DNA from: Bacillota bacterium
Lineage (GTDB): Bacteria > Bacillota > Clostridia > Christensenellales > Aristaeellaceae
Assembly: GCA_023404715.1 (NCBI GenBank)
Contig: JAEYAR010000209.1
Location: forward strand, 1 to 29,981
Reading direction: 5' to 3'
Length of the DNA: 29,981 nt
In this document: one piece after another, positions 16,443 to 24,898 of the stretch
Position numbering within the stretch: position 1 is the first letter of the stretch
Layout of the letters: every line of letters begins with the position of its first letter
The notes under the pieces: model-generated
Told to the model about the DNA's origin: nothing
The model's database searches: none
Seen by the model: the letters and a program-made list of their open reading frames with translations, nothing else
Position numbers and translations under genes: made by a program

Positions 16443-17924
16443 TTATTGATTAATCTCGCTGTAATAGGCAGCCAGCTCTTGGAAGGCCTGCTTCATCTCC
16501 GGCAGCTCGCGCAGCTCGAGCACATAAGCGCGCAGCTCGTCCATGCTGATCTGGCCAAAGATCGCCTTGGTCGCCATAGAGGTGTACTCCTCCTCGTACA
16601 TGGGCCAAATCTGCGTCCAGGTATCGCTCAGCGCGTGCGACATGAATACCACGCTGCCGATTTCGTCGAAGTCGGCGACCTCGGCGCGCTTGGCCTCGTT
16701 ATACGCCTTTGTGCCGTTGGCCGCGTCTACCTTCGCCCATTTGCCGTAATTGAGCACGCCTGCGCCCTTGCTGGTCACGTTGATTTCCTTCGTGCCCAAC
16801 GCAGTCATCTTCTTGGTGCCGTCGGGCTCTACCGTGTGGTGAACGCCCTCTACGCCGAAGTAGGCTAGGTCATATGCTTCGACGGAAGCGGACTTTTCAA
16901 AGTAATCCAGGATCTTGAGCACCTTTTCCTCCGGCACCTTTTTTGAGATGTAGAAGCCGCCCGAAACGCCCGTGTTGAGCTCGACCGCCGCGTGCACCGG
17001 ACCTTGCAGCGTCAGATTGATGATCTGTGCGTTCTCGTCGGTCTTTTTCATGGTCTGTTCCCAGTCGTAGTCCCACCAGATGCTGCGCAGATAGGAAGCG
17101 CCCGCGCCGCTGGTAAACAGCTCGATCGCCTGCGCGCTCTTGATGGCGGGGAATTCCTGGGCCAGCGTACCGTCCGCGTACAGGCAGCGCAGGTAATCGA
17201 TAGCTTCCAGCGTGCCGTCGTTGAGCTGGGTGGCGATGTAGCCGCCGTCTGCGTCAAACTGCGCATCCAGCGCGCCGTAAGCGCAAAGGAACGGCGATAC
17301 GGGGATTGATGTCGTGCTGCCCGTGGCGATCAGGCCGATGGTATCGTTCAGCCCATTGCCGTCGCAGTCGCTCTGGCAGATCCTCTTGAGCGCCTCGCGA
17401 TATTCTTCCAGTGTAGTCGGCACGGCCAGGCCGCACTTGTCCAGCCAGTCCTTGCGGATCTTCAGGCCATTGTCGATGCGGGTACGGGAGCGGGGAAGCC
17501 CATAGATGCGCCCGTCTACAGTCAGGTACTTGTAAGCGCCTTCGACCTGATTTTTGAGCAGGTTTGGATAGCGGCTGAAATCGCCCAGAAAATCTGTCAG
17601 ATCCCAGAACGCGCCCTCCTTGATGGCGTTGATCAGCGGCGCGGTGCGCACGTCCGGCACGGAGGAAACCTCGGGGATGTCGCCGGAGGAGAGCTTGAGG
17701 TTGTACTTCGTGTGGAAGTCGGACGAGGGGACCCATTCTACGTTTAGCTTTGCGCCGCAAAGCTCTTGCCAGGCGGTCCAAAAGGCGTCGTCCAGCGAGG
17801 GCGCGTCGGAGTAGAGGGGGATGATCATGTCGAGGGTCAGGGGCGCATCCTCTGCCAGCGCGGTCGGCGCCGACAGCCCCAGGCACAGGGCCAGGCTTAG
17901 CACGATACAGAGCAGTTTTTTCAT
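16443..17924 (-). CDS. ABC transporter extracellular solute-binding protein (second importer)
   Basis: A 493-aa binding protein. The signal peptide starts M-K-K-L-L-C-I-V-L-S and has a likely type I cleavage site after P-T-A-L-A (about residue 24). The Cys residues in the hydrophobic core do not fit a lipobox (no G, A or S at -1). The mature part follows the LipO/YtcQ pattern: L-S-S-G-D-I-P-E, then L-K-I-R-K-D-W-L-D-K-C-G-L and C-D-G-N-G-L-N-D-T-I-G-L, a Ca-loop-like D-x-D-x-N-x-x-D stretch common in this family. Start ATG 17924 has AAAGGAGA 7-8 nt upstream; the longer frame to 17966 is unsupported. It is third in the operon, behind both permeases, unlike the first importer where the binding protein comes first. 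Confidence 0.93.
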   Translation of the reverse strand: MKKLLCIVLSLALCLGLSAPTALAEDAPLTLDMIIPLYSDAPSLDDAFWTAWQELCGAKLNVEWVPSSDFHTKYNLKLSSGDIPEVSSVPDVRTAPLINAIKEGAFWDLTDFLGDFSRYPNLLKNQVEGAYKYLTVDGRIYGLPRSRTRIDNGLKIRKDWLDKCGLAVPTTLEEYREALKRICQSDCDGNGLNDTIGLIATGSTTSIPVSPFLCAYGALDAQFDADGGYIATQLNDGTLEAIDYLRCLYADGTLAQEFPAIKSAQAIELFTSGAGASYLRSIWWDYDWEQTMKKTDENAQIINLTLQGPVHAAVELNTGVSGGFYISKKVPEEKVLKILDYFEKSASVEAYDLAYFGVEGVHHTVEPDGTKKMTALGTKEINVTSKGAGVLNYGKWAKVDAANGTKAYNEAKRAEVADFDEIGSVVFMSHALSDTWTQIWPMYEEEYTSMATKAIFGQISMDELRAYVLELRELPEMKQAFQELAAYYSEINQ

Positions 17925-17973
17925 GGAAGTCTCTCCTTTTTTGAGGTCGTCTCGCTGGACGCCCATATTACCT

Positions 17974-17994
17974 CAGGGCGGCCTTCGCGCCCTG
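17974..17994 (-). promoter_or_regulatory. Intra-operon hairpin between permease and binding-protein genes
   Basis: A 7-bp stem (CAGGGCG 17974-17980, CGCCCTG 17988-17994) with a 7-nt loop lies 12 bp after the permease stop. It has no U tract. It could protect or pace the mRNA between the permease and the binding-protein cistrons. Confidence 0.5.
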
Positions 17995-18006
17995 CAGGAA
18001 ACCAGT

Positions 18007-18882
18007 TCAACCCTTTACGGAACCGACCATCACGCCTTTGGCGAAGTGCTTTTGCAAAAAGGGATAGACGATCAGCACGGGAATCATGCTGGTGACGATG
18101 GCGGCCATTTTGATCGTCTCCTGCGGGAGCATGTTTTGATCCGCCGTCGGGCTAAAGCCGATGGAGTCCGAATCGATGATCATGGTTTTGAGCAGCACCT
18201 GCAGCGTCCACTTGCTCGAATCGGATAGGTACACCATGGCCTTAAAGTACATGTTCCAGTACATCACGGCGAAGAAGAGCGTGAACGTGGCCAACGACGC
18301 CTTGGAGAGCGGCAGGATGATGCGATAAAAGCAAGTCAACTCATTGCAGCCGTCGATGCACGCGCTCTCCTCGATCTCGCGCGGCAGCGAGTGCATGAAC
18401 GAACGCACGACCACTACATCCCAGGCGCTGGTTAACGAAGAGAGAATCAACGCCCATTGGCTGTTGATAAGCCCGAGGGACTTGACGAGCAGATAATTGG
18501 GTACGATGCCTGCGTTGAAGATCAGCGTGAAGACCACTAGGTGGTTGAGAAAGCGCGTGCCTGGAATATCGGCCTTGGTCAGACCATAGGCGAATGTGAA
18601 GGTGACGAACAGGTTCATTACCGTGCCCAGCATCGTGATCCCCACGGTGTTGCGCGTGGCCGTCATAAAGTTATTGCTGGAGAGGATGTATTGGTAAGAC
18701 TCTAATGACAATTTTTCGGGTATGAGAATCAGCTTCATGGGGACGTAGGCGTCCGGATCCGTGAACGACACGCTGATGACGTAGAGAAAAGGGAACAGGC
18801 ATAGCGCCATGATAATGCAAAGCATGACAGCGTTGATCGCATCGCCCAGCGTCAGGCGCTTTTTGGCGGAAACAAAGCTCAT
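18007..18882 (-). CDS. ABC sugar transporter permease (YtcP/MalG type), second importer
   Basis: A 291-aa membrane protein with six predicted helices, the first at about 17-38. The EAA loop reads I-E-E-S-A-C-I-D-G-C-N, a slightly degenerate form with Ser in place of the first Ala. The C-terminus F-A-K-G-V-M-V-G-S-V-K-G is the YtcP-family ending. Start ATG 18882 has AGGAGGAG about 6 nt upstream; a longer frame to 18960 runs into the upstream permease gene and is rejected. It starts 22 bp after the LplB-type gene stop. Confidence 0.94.
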   Translation of the reverse strand: MSFVSAKKRLTLGDAINAVMLCIIMALCLFPFLYVISVSFTDPDAYVPMKLILIPEKLSLESYQYILSSNNFMTATRNTVGITMLGTVMNLFVTFTFAYGLTKADIPGTRFLNHLVVFTLIFNAGIVPNYLLVKSLGLINSQWALILSSLTSAWDVVVVRSFMHSLPREIEESACIDGCNELTCFYRIILPLSKASLATFTLFFAVMYWNMYFKAMVYLSDSSKWTLQVLLKTMIIDSDSIGFSPTADQNMLPQETIKMAAIVTSMIPVLIVYPFLQKHFAKGVMVGSVKG

Positions 18883-18904
18883 CTCTTCTCCTCCTAACCG
18901 TGAT

Positions 18905-19849
18905 TTAATAGATGCCCTCGTAGCCAGCCTTCTTGCAGACGGTGTTGGATGCGACGACAAAGATCGTTCCCACCAGCCCCTTGAAGAGGCCGACGGCGAC
19001 GCCCAGGCTGAACTGCCCTTTAGAGATACCCTGCGTGTAGGCGTAGGTATCGAAAACCTCGGCTACATCGCGCACCATGGGGTTGCTCATCAGCATGATC
19101 TGCTCAAAACCCGTGTCGAAGATGCGGCCCATGCGCAGGATGAGCAGGGTAATGATCGTGGGATAGATCGAAGGGAGCGTGATGTATCGGATCTGCTGCC
19201 AGCGCGATGCGCCGTCGAGCACGCCCGCCTCGTACAGCTGCGGATCGATGCCGGCCATCGCCGCCAAGAACACGATCGTGCCCCAACCGCATTCCTTCCA
19301 GATGGTCTGGCCGACCAGCATAGGCCAGAAGGAATTCTCGCTCGTCAAAAACGAGATCGTTTCGCCGCCCACGGCGACAATAGCCTTGTTGATCACGCCT
19401 ACGTTGGTAGAAAAGAGGAAGAACGTCAGAGAGGAAACGACCACCCAGGAGAGAAAGTGCGGCAGGTAGACGACGGACTGTGCGACCCGTTTGAACGTGC
19501 TGGAGCGTACCTCGTTGAGCATGAGCGCGACGATGATCGGTAAGGGGAAGAAGAAAAGCAGGTTCATGAAGCTGATGGCAAACGTGTTGCGCAGCATCAT
19601 GGGAAATGCGTTGCCGGTAAACAGGCGGGCGAAGTGTTTGAAGCCCACCCAGGGACTGCCGAAAAAACCTTTAAATGCGCTGTAGTCCTTGAATGACAGC
19701 AGCAGGCCCCATAGCGGCGCGATCTTGAAGATCAGCATGTACAGGACCCCGGGAAGCAGCAGAAGATAGATGTATCGGCCGCGCCACACGCGCCGCCCCA
19801 GAGAGTGGTTCGTGACGTTTGCGCCCGTGCGCAGTGTGCTTGAGCTCAT
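18905..19849 (-). CDS. ABC sugar transporter permease (LplB/MalF type), second importer
   Basis: A 314-aa membrane protein and the first gene of the seven-gene operon. The first helix starts near residue 22 (Y-I-Y-L-L-L-L-P-G-V-L-Y-M-L-I-F). The EAA loop reads L-Y-E-A-G-V-L-D-G-A-S, and the end is C-K-K-A-G-Y-E-G-I-Y. The start is placed at ATG 19849 because the LplB-like sequence begins soon after; the ribosome site is modest (GAAAGG about 10 nt upstream, or GAGGG very close). The open frame extends to 19972, but that part covers the promoter region and is not protein-like. Confidence 0.92.
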   Translation of the reverse strand: MSSSTLRTGANVTNHSLGRRVWRGRYIYLLLLPGVLYMLIFKIAPLWGLLLSFKDYSAFKGFFGSPWVGFKHFARLFTGNAFPMMLRNTFAISFMNLLFFFPLPIIVALMLNEVRSSTFKRVAQSVVYLPHFLSWVVVSSLTFFLFSTNVGVINKAIVAVGGETISFLTSENSFWPMLVGQTIWKECGWGTIVFLAAMAGIDPQLYEAGVLDGASRWQQIRYITLPSIYPTIITLLILRMGRIFDTGFEQIMLMSNPMVRDVAEVFDTYAYTQGISKGQFSLGVAVGLFKGLVGTIFVVASNTVCKKAGYEGIY

Positions 19850-19901
19850 GCCCTCACGCCTTTCCGGTATTGTGCGGCGAGCTGTGCGCCGCTGTATCGA
19901 T

Positions 19902-19930
19902 AGAATAATGCACATTGCACAGCTTATGAA
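19902..19930 (-). promoter_or_regulatory. Putative promoter of the seven-gene glycan operon
   Basis: On the minus strand, TTCATA (19930-19925) and TATTCT (19907-19902) are 17 nt apart, about 53 nt upstream of the first start codon. Both are imperfect, as expected for a promoter activated by an AraC-type protein. The 244-bp gap also holds the terminator of the regulator gene. Confidence 0.35.
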
Positions 19931-20009
19931 GTGACAATGTATGTGATTTTGGTTGTTTGAAAATTGTTGCACACCGTCAAGCTTTGATGGGACGATCTGT
20001 CAGAACGAC

Positions 20010-20041
20010 AAAAAACGCCATGACAAGCGTTGTCATGGCGT
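20010..20041 (-). terminator. Intrinsic terminator after the membrane AraC regulator
   Basis: An 11-bp perfect stem (ACGCCATGACA 20015-20025, TGTCATGGCGT 20031-20041) with a 5-nt loop is followed on the minus strand by six U residues (counting the last stem base). It separates the regulator from the operon it precedes, so the two are transcribed independently. Confidence 0.9.
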
Positions 20042-20093
20042 CGGGACATCGAATATGGAACGGCTTTTCCTTTTTGACTGGACATGTAAACGT

Positions 20094-22376
20094 CTATTGT
20101 TTGTCCGCGCTTAGCGCGCGGCGTTGTTCCCGGTAAGCGCCGGGCGAGATGCCCTGCGTCTTGATGAACGTTCGGTAAAGCGTGCGCTCCGAGCAGCCGA
20201 TCTCCTCGGCGATCTCCCCGATGCTCTTGGATGTTTCGCATAGACGGGCCTTCACGTAGTTCATCTTCTGCTCGGTGACGTATTCGAGGAAGGAAACGCC
20301 CTTGCTGCGCTTGAAGATTCGGCTCAGGTACGATGCGCTGATGCCGCCTGCCGCCGCGCACTGCACCAGCGATAGATCGCCCGTTACGTGCGCGCCGACG
20401 TAGGCGCATACGGCTTCGACTTGCCTGCGCGCGCTGTCTTGCGCATCCTCGCGCCCCTGAAGAGCGCGGAAGAAGGGGAACACGCGCTTTTCCATCCAGT
20501 TCTGAACTTCTACGATGGTTCGGCAACTGGATAGATCCAGAAACAGGTCGTCCTCGAGTAGCATTTCAACCCACTTTCCATCCTTGATGATCGTTTGAAT
20601 GAGCTTGGCTAACAGCAGCATGCAAGCCTGGTTGCAAAACAGGAAGGAACCGCTGGCTTGCGCCTGCTGGGTGAACGCCTCCAAATCCCTTGCGGCCGCC
20701 TCCATCTGTCCGTCCTTCAGGTGCACGAGCAGCCTGGCTTCGTGCTGTTGCGGGTAAGATAGGCCGTCGGCTTGTGCGTATTGACGAACCTCAGCGTACA
20801 TGCATACACTCTGCGTGCTTCCGGCGGTCAACAGGTTGTAGCGTAGGGCCATGTGCGCCTCGTTATGGGAGAGCGAGGCATCCAAATGGTTTTCGTAGAG
20901 CCGGCCCACGCCCGCGGCGAGGTAAATGTCCAGGTAATGTAGCACAGCCTCTTGTACGTGTGCGCAATATGCGCGGATGCCCGCCGTCACCTCCTCTTCG
21001 CATAGAGAGCCGTCCGGGAAGCAGACCACCGTGAAGCCCTCGGGGTAATGCGAGAGCACGATGCCGCGCAACATAGGTTGTTCGTCGAGCAGCTCTTGCG
21101 CGATATTCTCTACGGCCCCCAGTGCTAAAGGCCGCTCGTTTTCGAGAAACTCGTTGGCCTTGCGGTAGGTTTCGACCCACATCATCGCGACGATTACGCC
21201 GCTATGCTGCGGTAGGCTGTCCGGCATGCGTTCCATGACCGCATATCGCCCGTTATGCAGCAAGGCGCGCAAGTATTGGCGTACGACAGCTGGCTGGGCT
21301 GACTGCCACTTGCCTATATACTCCTTCTTTTCCCGGTTGAAGCGCTCGAGCGCGTCGTGCAAATAGGCCACCTCGTCCATCTGGCCTGTGCGGGCGGCGG
21401 GCTCAGGCATCAGGTGGTCGAACGACTCGGCCAGTTCCTGAAAGGGCTTGTAGATCCAGCGCGAGAACGACGCGATGGACAGAATGCTAAGCAACGTTCC
21501 GAAGAGCACGATACCGATCGCCATCTGCAGTACCCAGCCCGCTTCGCTTAACAGCGCGCCGCGCGTGCCGCAGGCCAGCAGCCGCCAACCTTCGTTCGTG
21601 GTTGCGTACGTGCACAGATGGGCTTGCCCTGCATAAGAAAAATTGACCGAGCCGGAGCCTGTCAGCGCGTTCCATTCAGGCGGCAATACCGCCTCGGCAC
21701 TGCCCAGCGGATAGAGGCGATTGTCTACGCTGTCCAGCAGCGTAAAGGAGGCCTCCGGCATGATACCGGGCATGGGATTGATCTCCGCGGCGAGTTTGCC
21801 GCGCGAGATGACCGCGAGCACGATATCGCGCTCCTTGGCATAAGCGTTGCCGGGCAGCTTATACATGAAGATGAGCTCGCTGCGGCCGTCCGCATACGAC
21901 AGGTTCATCCACGTGCTCTGATAGGCGTTGTCGCGCGCCTGATTCAGTGCAGAGCTGTATTTGTAATCCGAGAGCACCACGCGGCCATATTCAGTATCGA
22001 CGATCGTGCCCGACGAAACCTGATAGTACATCACGCGCTCCATCCAGTCGTTGCTGGCGAGCAGCCATTCAAGCGAGCTGACGATGCGGCTATGGGTCAG
22101 GTGGTCAGAGGCGAAGTCCGCGTTTGCGCCGCTTAACCCCTCGTTGTCGTTCGCCCATTGCATGACCTGTGTCTTCACTTTTGAAAGCGCCTGTTCCATC
22201 CGCGCTGCCGTCATGTTCACATACGCTTCGTTTTGCGATATGATGTTCTCTTGTACGAAGCGCATGTACAGCGCGCTAAAACAAGCGCTGATCAGTAGAA
22301 GCGGCAGCGCGACGGCAAGGCAGGTGTTGAGGATGATTCTGGTGCGCCAAACGCGCCGCTTTTTTTCTCGCTTCAT
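20094..22376 (-). CDS. Membrane-anchored AraC-family regulator with extracytoplasmic sensor
   Basis: A 760-aa protein with one transmembrane helix at about 14-36, an extracellular dCache-like domain, a second helix at about 290-315, a long cytoplasmic linker, and an AraC double HTH at about 653-750 (A-A-G-G-I-S-A-S-Y-L-S-R-I-F-K-R-S and I-G-C-S-E-R-T-L-Y-R-T-F). The front half resembles a YesM sensor, but there is no kinase: the sensor is fused directly to the DNA-binding output, as in YtdP-like one-component regulators. ATG 22376 has AAGGGGG upstream. It has its own promoter and terminator and lies immediately upstream of the seven-gene operon, so it very probably senses that operon's glycan outside the cell and activates it. 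Confidence 0.92.
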   Translation of the reverse strand: MKREKKRRVWRTRIILNTCLAVALPLLLISACFSALYMRFVQENIISQNEAYVNMTAARMEQALSKVKTQVMQWANDNEGLSGANADFASDHLTHSRIVSSLEWLLASNDWMERVMYYQVSSGTIVDTEYGRVVLSDYKYSSALNQARDNAYQSTWMNLSYADGRSELIFMYKLPGNAYAKERDIVLAVISRGKLAAEINPMPGIMPEASFTLLDSVDNRLYPLGSAEAVLPPEWNALTGSGSVNFSYAGQAHLCTYATTNEGWRLLACGTRGALLSEAGWVLQMAIGIVLFGTLLSILSIASFSRWIYKPFQELAESFDHLMPEPAARTGQMDEVAYLHDALERFNREKKEYIGKWQSAQPAVVRQYLRALLHNGRYAVMERMPDSLPQHSGVIVAMMWVETYRKANEFLENERPLALGAVENIAQELLDEQPMLRGIVLSHYPEGFTVVCFPDGSLCEEEVTAGIRAYCAHVQEAVLHYLDIYLAAGVGRLYENHLDASLSHNEAHMALRYNLLTAGSTQSVCMYAEVRQYAQADGLSYPQQHEARLLVHLKDGQMEAAARDLEAFTQQAQASGSFLFCNQACMLLLAKLIQTIIKDGKWVEMLLEDDLFLDLSSCRTIVEVQNWMEKRVFPFFRALQGREDAQDSARRQVEAVCAYVGAHVTGDLSLVQCAAAGGISASYLSRIFKRSKGVSFLEYVTEQKMNYVKARLCETSKSIGEIAEEIGCSERTLYRTFIKTQGISPGAYREQRRALSADKQ

Positions 22377-22396
22377 TTACCCGCCCCCTTTGTTCC

Positions 22397-22425
22397 ATTA
22401 TGAACGATTGGTGCGGGCTACGCAA
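22397..22425 (-). promoter_or_regulatory. Putative promoter of the membrane AraC regulator
   Basis: Minus-strand TTGCGT (22425-22420) and CATAAT (22402-22397) are separated by 17 nt, about 20 nt before the start codon. The -10 matches 5 of 6 consensus bases. Confidence 0.5.
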
Positions 22426-22487
22426 GCGACAAAAGACTTTTTTCGTCATTTTTTGACCATAAAAGCAACTGGCGCCTAAGAACGGGT

Positions 22488-22943
22488 CTATTTTACCGCA
22501 ATATGATGAAGAAGCCCTGTGCAGCCCGCCTCGATGTCGTGATAGCAGGTTTCAAAATCCCCGGTATACCAGGGATCCGCCACGTCGCCCGGGCGGTCTG
22601 TGAAGTCCATCAGGCGATGAATCTTGCCCTGCGGGTCGCGCCCCACGATGCGCAGGAGGTTTCGCAGGTTGTTGCCATCCATGACCACCAGGAGATCGTA
22701 CAGCGCATAGTCCGCGGGGGTCGCCTGTACGGCTCGCTTGCCGGCGCAGGAGATGCCGTGGCGGCTAAGCTCGCGCCGCGCCGGCGGGTAGACAGAATGG
22801 CCGATCTCCTCGCGGCTGGTCGCGGCGGACGCGACGGTAAAGGAGGCTTCCAGGCCGCGTTCATTTAGCATATGCCGGAAGATGAATTCGGCCATCGGGG
22901 AGCGGCAGATGTTGCCATGGCAGATGAAGAGGATTTTTTGCAT
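22488..22943 (-). CDS. Low-molecular-weight protein tyrosine phosphatase
   Basis: A 151-aa cytoplasmic phosphatase of usual family length. The P-loop is at the N-terminus: Cys8 (nucleophile) to Arg14 in ICHGNICRSP. The general acid is Asp123 in VADPWY. It hydrolyses phosphotyrosine or, in some Firmicutes homologues (YwlE), phosphoarginine; the sequence alone does not decide this. Start ATG 22943 has TGAGGT about 9 nt upstream and places the P-loop at the normal position; a longer frame to 23090 crosses the divergent promoter. A TATAAT-like string overlaps the start codon but has no matching -35. It is divergent from the SDR gene. Confidence 0.95.
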   Translation of the reverse strand: MQKILFICHGNICRSPMAEFIFRHMLNERGLEASFTVASAATSREEIGHSVYPPARRELSRHGISCAGKRAVQATPADYALYDLLVVMDGNNLRNLLRIVGRDPQGKIHRLMDFTDRPGDVADPWYTGDFETCYHDIEAGCTGLLHHIAVK

Positions 22944-22974
22944 TATAATATACCTCAATAGACATTTGCCGCCC

Positions 22975-23003
22975 TTGAGCGGCTCGCCGGGTCGCGTTAT
23001 AAT
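22975..23003 (+). promoter_or_regulatory. Promoter of the SDR gene
   Basis: TTGAGC (22975-22980) and a perfect TATAAT (22998-23003) with a 17-nt spacer. It predicts an untranslated leader of about 110 nt before the ATG at 23120; I saw no riboswitch-like structure in that leader. Confidence 0.75.
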
Positions 23004-23119
23004 AGAACGATCAAGACGTGATATGTCGAAGGGCTGCGAAGGACGCCAAGAATATGTATGTCCGGATGATGCTAGCAATCGCATGCGCATCGGTAAGAAA
23101 ACAATACGGAGGAACCGAT

Positions 23120-23824
23120 ATGTTCAAGGACAAAGTGGCCGTCGTGACCGGCGGCGCCAGCGGGATCGGCAAGTGCATCTGCGAACGGTTTGCGCAGGAG
23201 GGCGCGCGCGCGTGCACGATCGACCTGAAGGAAAACCCGTACTTCGTGGGAGACGTGGGGGACGAGCAGACGCTCAGGCGTTTTGCGCAGAAGGTGATCG
23301 AGGACTTCGGGCGCGTCGACTATCTGATCCATAACGCCCTGCCGCTGATGAAAGGGATCGATGCGTGCAGCTATGCGGAGTTTGAATATGCCCTGCGGGT
23401 AGGCGTTACGGCCCCCTTTTTTCTAACGCAGCGCTTCCTTCCCTATTTCGCCGAGGGAGCGGCGATCGTCAACATCTCGTCCAGCCGCGATCGTATGAGC
23501 CAGCCCTTTACGGAAAGCTACACGGCGGCCAAGGGCGGCATCGCCGCGCTGACGCATGCGCTGGCCGTGAGCCTCGCGGGCAAGGTGCGCGTAAACGCGA
23601 TATCGCCCGGCTGGATCGACACGCATTTTACCGTATATGAGGGCGCGGACGCCGCGCAGCATCCCGCCGGCAGGGTGGGCAATCCCCTGGATATCGCGCA
23701 CATGGCGCTGTTCCTTTGCTCCGACAAAGCGGGTTTTATCACCGGGGAGAACATCTGCATCGACGGCGGGATGACCAAGCAGATGATCTATCACGGCGAT
23801 TGCGGGTGGCGCTACGAGCCGTAA
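23120..23824 (+). CDS. Short-chain dehydrogenase/reductase (SDR)
   Basis: A 234-aa classical SDR. The NAD(P)-binding motif TGGASGIG is at 10-17, with Asp35 at the end of the second strand suggesting NAD(H). Ser121/122 in NISSSRDR, Tyr134 and Lys138 in YTAAKGG form the catalytic set, followed by N-A-I-S-P-G-W-I-D-T. The usual NNAG motif is changed to HNAL (71-74). It lacks the typical segment between the second strand and the D-V loop, so it is on the short side. Start ATG 23120 has GGAGG 7 nt upstream. The gene is alone in its transcription unit; the C-terminal C-I-D-G-G-M-T fits the family. The substrate is not assignable. Confidence 0.92.
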   Translation: MFKDKVAVVTGGASGIGKCICERFAQEGARACTIDLKENPYFVGDVGDEQTLRRFAQKVIEDFGRVDYLIHNALPLMKGIDACSYAEFEYALRVGVTAPFFLTQRFLPYFAEGAAIVNISSSRDRMSQPFTESYTAAKGGIAALTHALAVSLAGKVRVNAISPGWIDTHFTVYEGADAAQHPAGRVGNPLDIAHMALFLCSDKAGFITGENICIDGGMTKQMIYHGDCGWRYEP

Positions 23825-23826
23825 AA

Positions 23827-23872
23827 CGCATCGGCAAACCGCGCCTGGCGAAAGGGACGGTTTGCCGATGCG
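23827..23872. terminator. Bidirectional hairpin between SDR and aldose epimerase genes
   Basis: A 15-bp perfect stem (CGCATCGGCAAACCG 23827-23841, CGGTTTGCCGATGCG 23858-23872) with a 16-nt loop lies between convergent genes. The minus-strand tail has four U residues; the plus-strand tail has none. Confidence 0.75.
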
Positions 23873-23906
23873 CATATGTGCATGAAAGCGCGGGCACAGG
23901 TTGCGC

Positions 23907-24866
23907 TTACAGCGCCTCAACCGTCAGATCGATGAAGCTCTCAAACGTCTGTCCGGCCGGTAGAATGAGGATGGCGGATTCGTCGATCAGGCCCTTGGCG
24001 TACAGGTTGATAAAGTCGGTGGAGCAGGTCTGATGCTCCAGGCAAAAGCCGGGCCTGTCGTGCGGGGTGAAGACGACGAGGTTGCGGAAGGCGTCGCCGC
24101 CGCGCAGCGTGATGCGCTGCGGGTGTTCCCCCTCGTAGACGACCTGCGCGCACAGGTCTTGCGTCATGCCGCGAAAGACGTTGTCCAAATAGAGGCTTTC
24201 GACGCTATGCAGGCCGTCCGAGATGTCCTTGTCCGTCCCGGCGACGTCGGTGATCTTGCCGCTGGGCAGCAGCTCGGCGTCCGTCTCGTATACGCGGTGC
24301 ACGGGCGCAGTGATGAAGGCTTTGCTCGCGTCCCCGCGCTTGGAGAAGTAGGGGTGGATGGCGAAGCCAAAGGGCATCTCCGCTTGCCCCAGATTCTCTA
24401 CGCGCACGGCGAGGTGCAGGCCGTCCGCCATCAACGTATACGTGACGGTCAAACGGCAGGGGAAGGGGTAGCCTTCGAAGAGGGGGCTCCCCTCGCCTAT
24501 GCCGATCGTGCCCACGGCGACGGCGCGGTCCGCCCCGGCATAGCACTTCACGTCCCAGGGCTCGGTCATGACCAGGCCGTGGCGCTGCACCTCTTCGCCC
24601 CGCTTGACCTGATGGATCTCGCGCCCCTTCCAGGTGTAGCGGGCGTCTTTGATGCGGTTGGGCGTCGGGAAAAGCAGCGGGATGCCATACTTGCTGCCGT
24701 ACTGGCGGATGTCGACGGGTTCCATCAGGATTTCGCCGCCCTGATAGGTCCAATAATAGAGGTTAAAGCCCGCCTCGGGCAGCAGGCGGACGACGTGCCC
24801 GGCGCCTTCCAGCGTCCAAATAGGTAGGTCATGCGAGGGCTCGCGGCCTTGTGATACGGTAAACAT
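23907..24866 (-). CDS. Aldose 1-epimerase (GalM-like)
   Basis: A 319-aa protein of the galactose-mutarotase fold, interconverting alpha and beta anomers of aldoses. The motifs match: N-R-I (70-72), His97 in QRHGLVM, His171 in FAIHPYF as general acid and Glu277 in FCLEHQT as general base. No signal peptide, so cytoplasmic. Start ATG 24866 has AAGGAG 8 nt upstream; a GTG at 24875 falls within that site and is rejected. It is second in a two-gene operon 32 bp behind an APH-fold kinase, suggesting that the pair handles the anomer and phosphorylation of an incoming sugar. This is inferred from order only. Confidence 0.9.
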   Translation of the reverse strand: MFTVSQGREPSHDLPIWTLEGAGHVVRLLPEAGFNLYYWTYQGGEILMEPVDIRQYGSKYGIPLLFPTPNRIKDARYTWKGREIHQVKRGEEVQRHGLVMTEPWDVKCYAGADRAVAVGTIGIGEGSPLFEGYPFPCRLTVTYTLMADGLHLAVRVENLGQAEMPFGFAIHPYFSKRGDASKAFITAPVHRVYETDAELLPSGKITDVAGTDKDISDGLHSVESLYLDNVFRGMTQDLCAQVVYEGEHPQRITLRGGDAFRNLVVFTPHDRPGFCLEHQTCSTDFINLYAKGLIDESAILILPAGQTFESFIDLTVEAL

Positions 24867-24898
24867 GATCGTCACTCCTTATGTAAAAAATATTGGGT

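Noticed and set aside
15152..16453. 433-codon open frame on the plus strand
   Set aside because: It is antisense to the GHL6-like gene and runs through the hairpin mosaic. It has no ribosome site and no protein-like composition; long shadow frames are expected in GC-rich DNA.
18882..19972. Long N-terminal extensions of both permeases of the second importer
   Set aside because: The extra residues run into the upstream gene or promoter, are not hydrophobic in the expected pattern, and internal ATGs fit the family start better.
22941..22950. TATAAT box for the tyrosine phosphatase overlapping its start codon
   Set aside because: It would make a leaderless mRNA lacking the visible ribosome site, and there is no -35 at the right distance.
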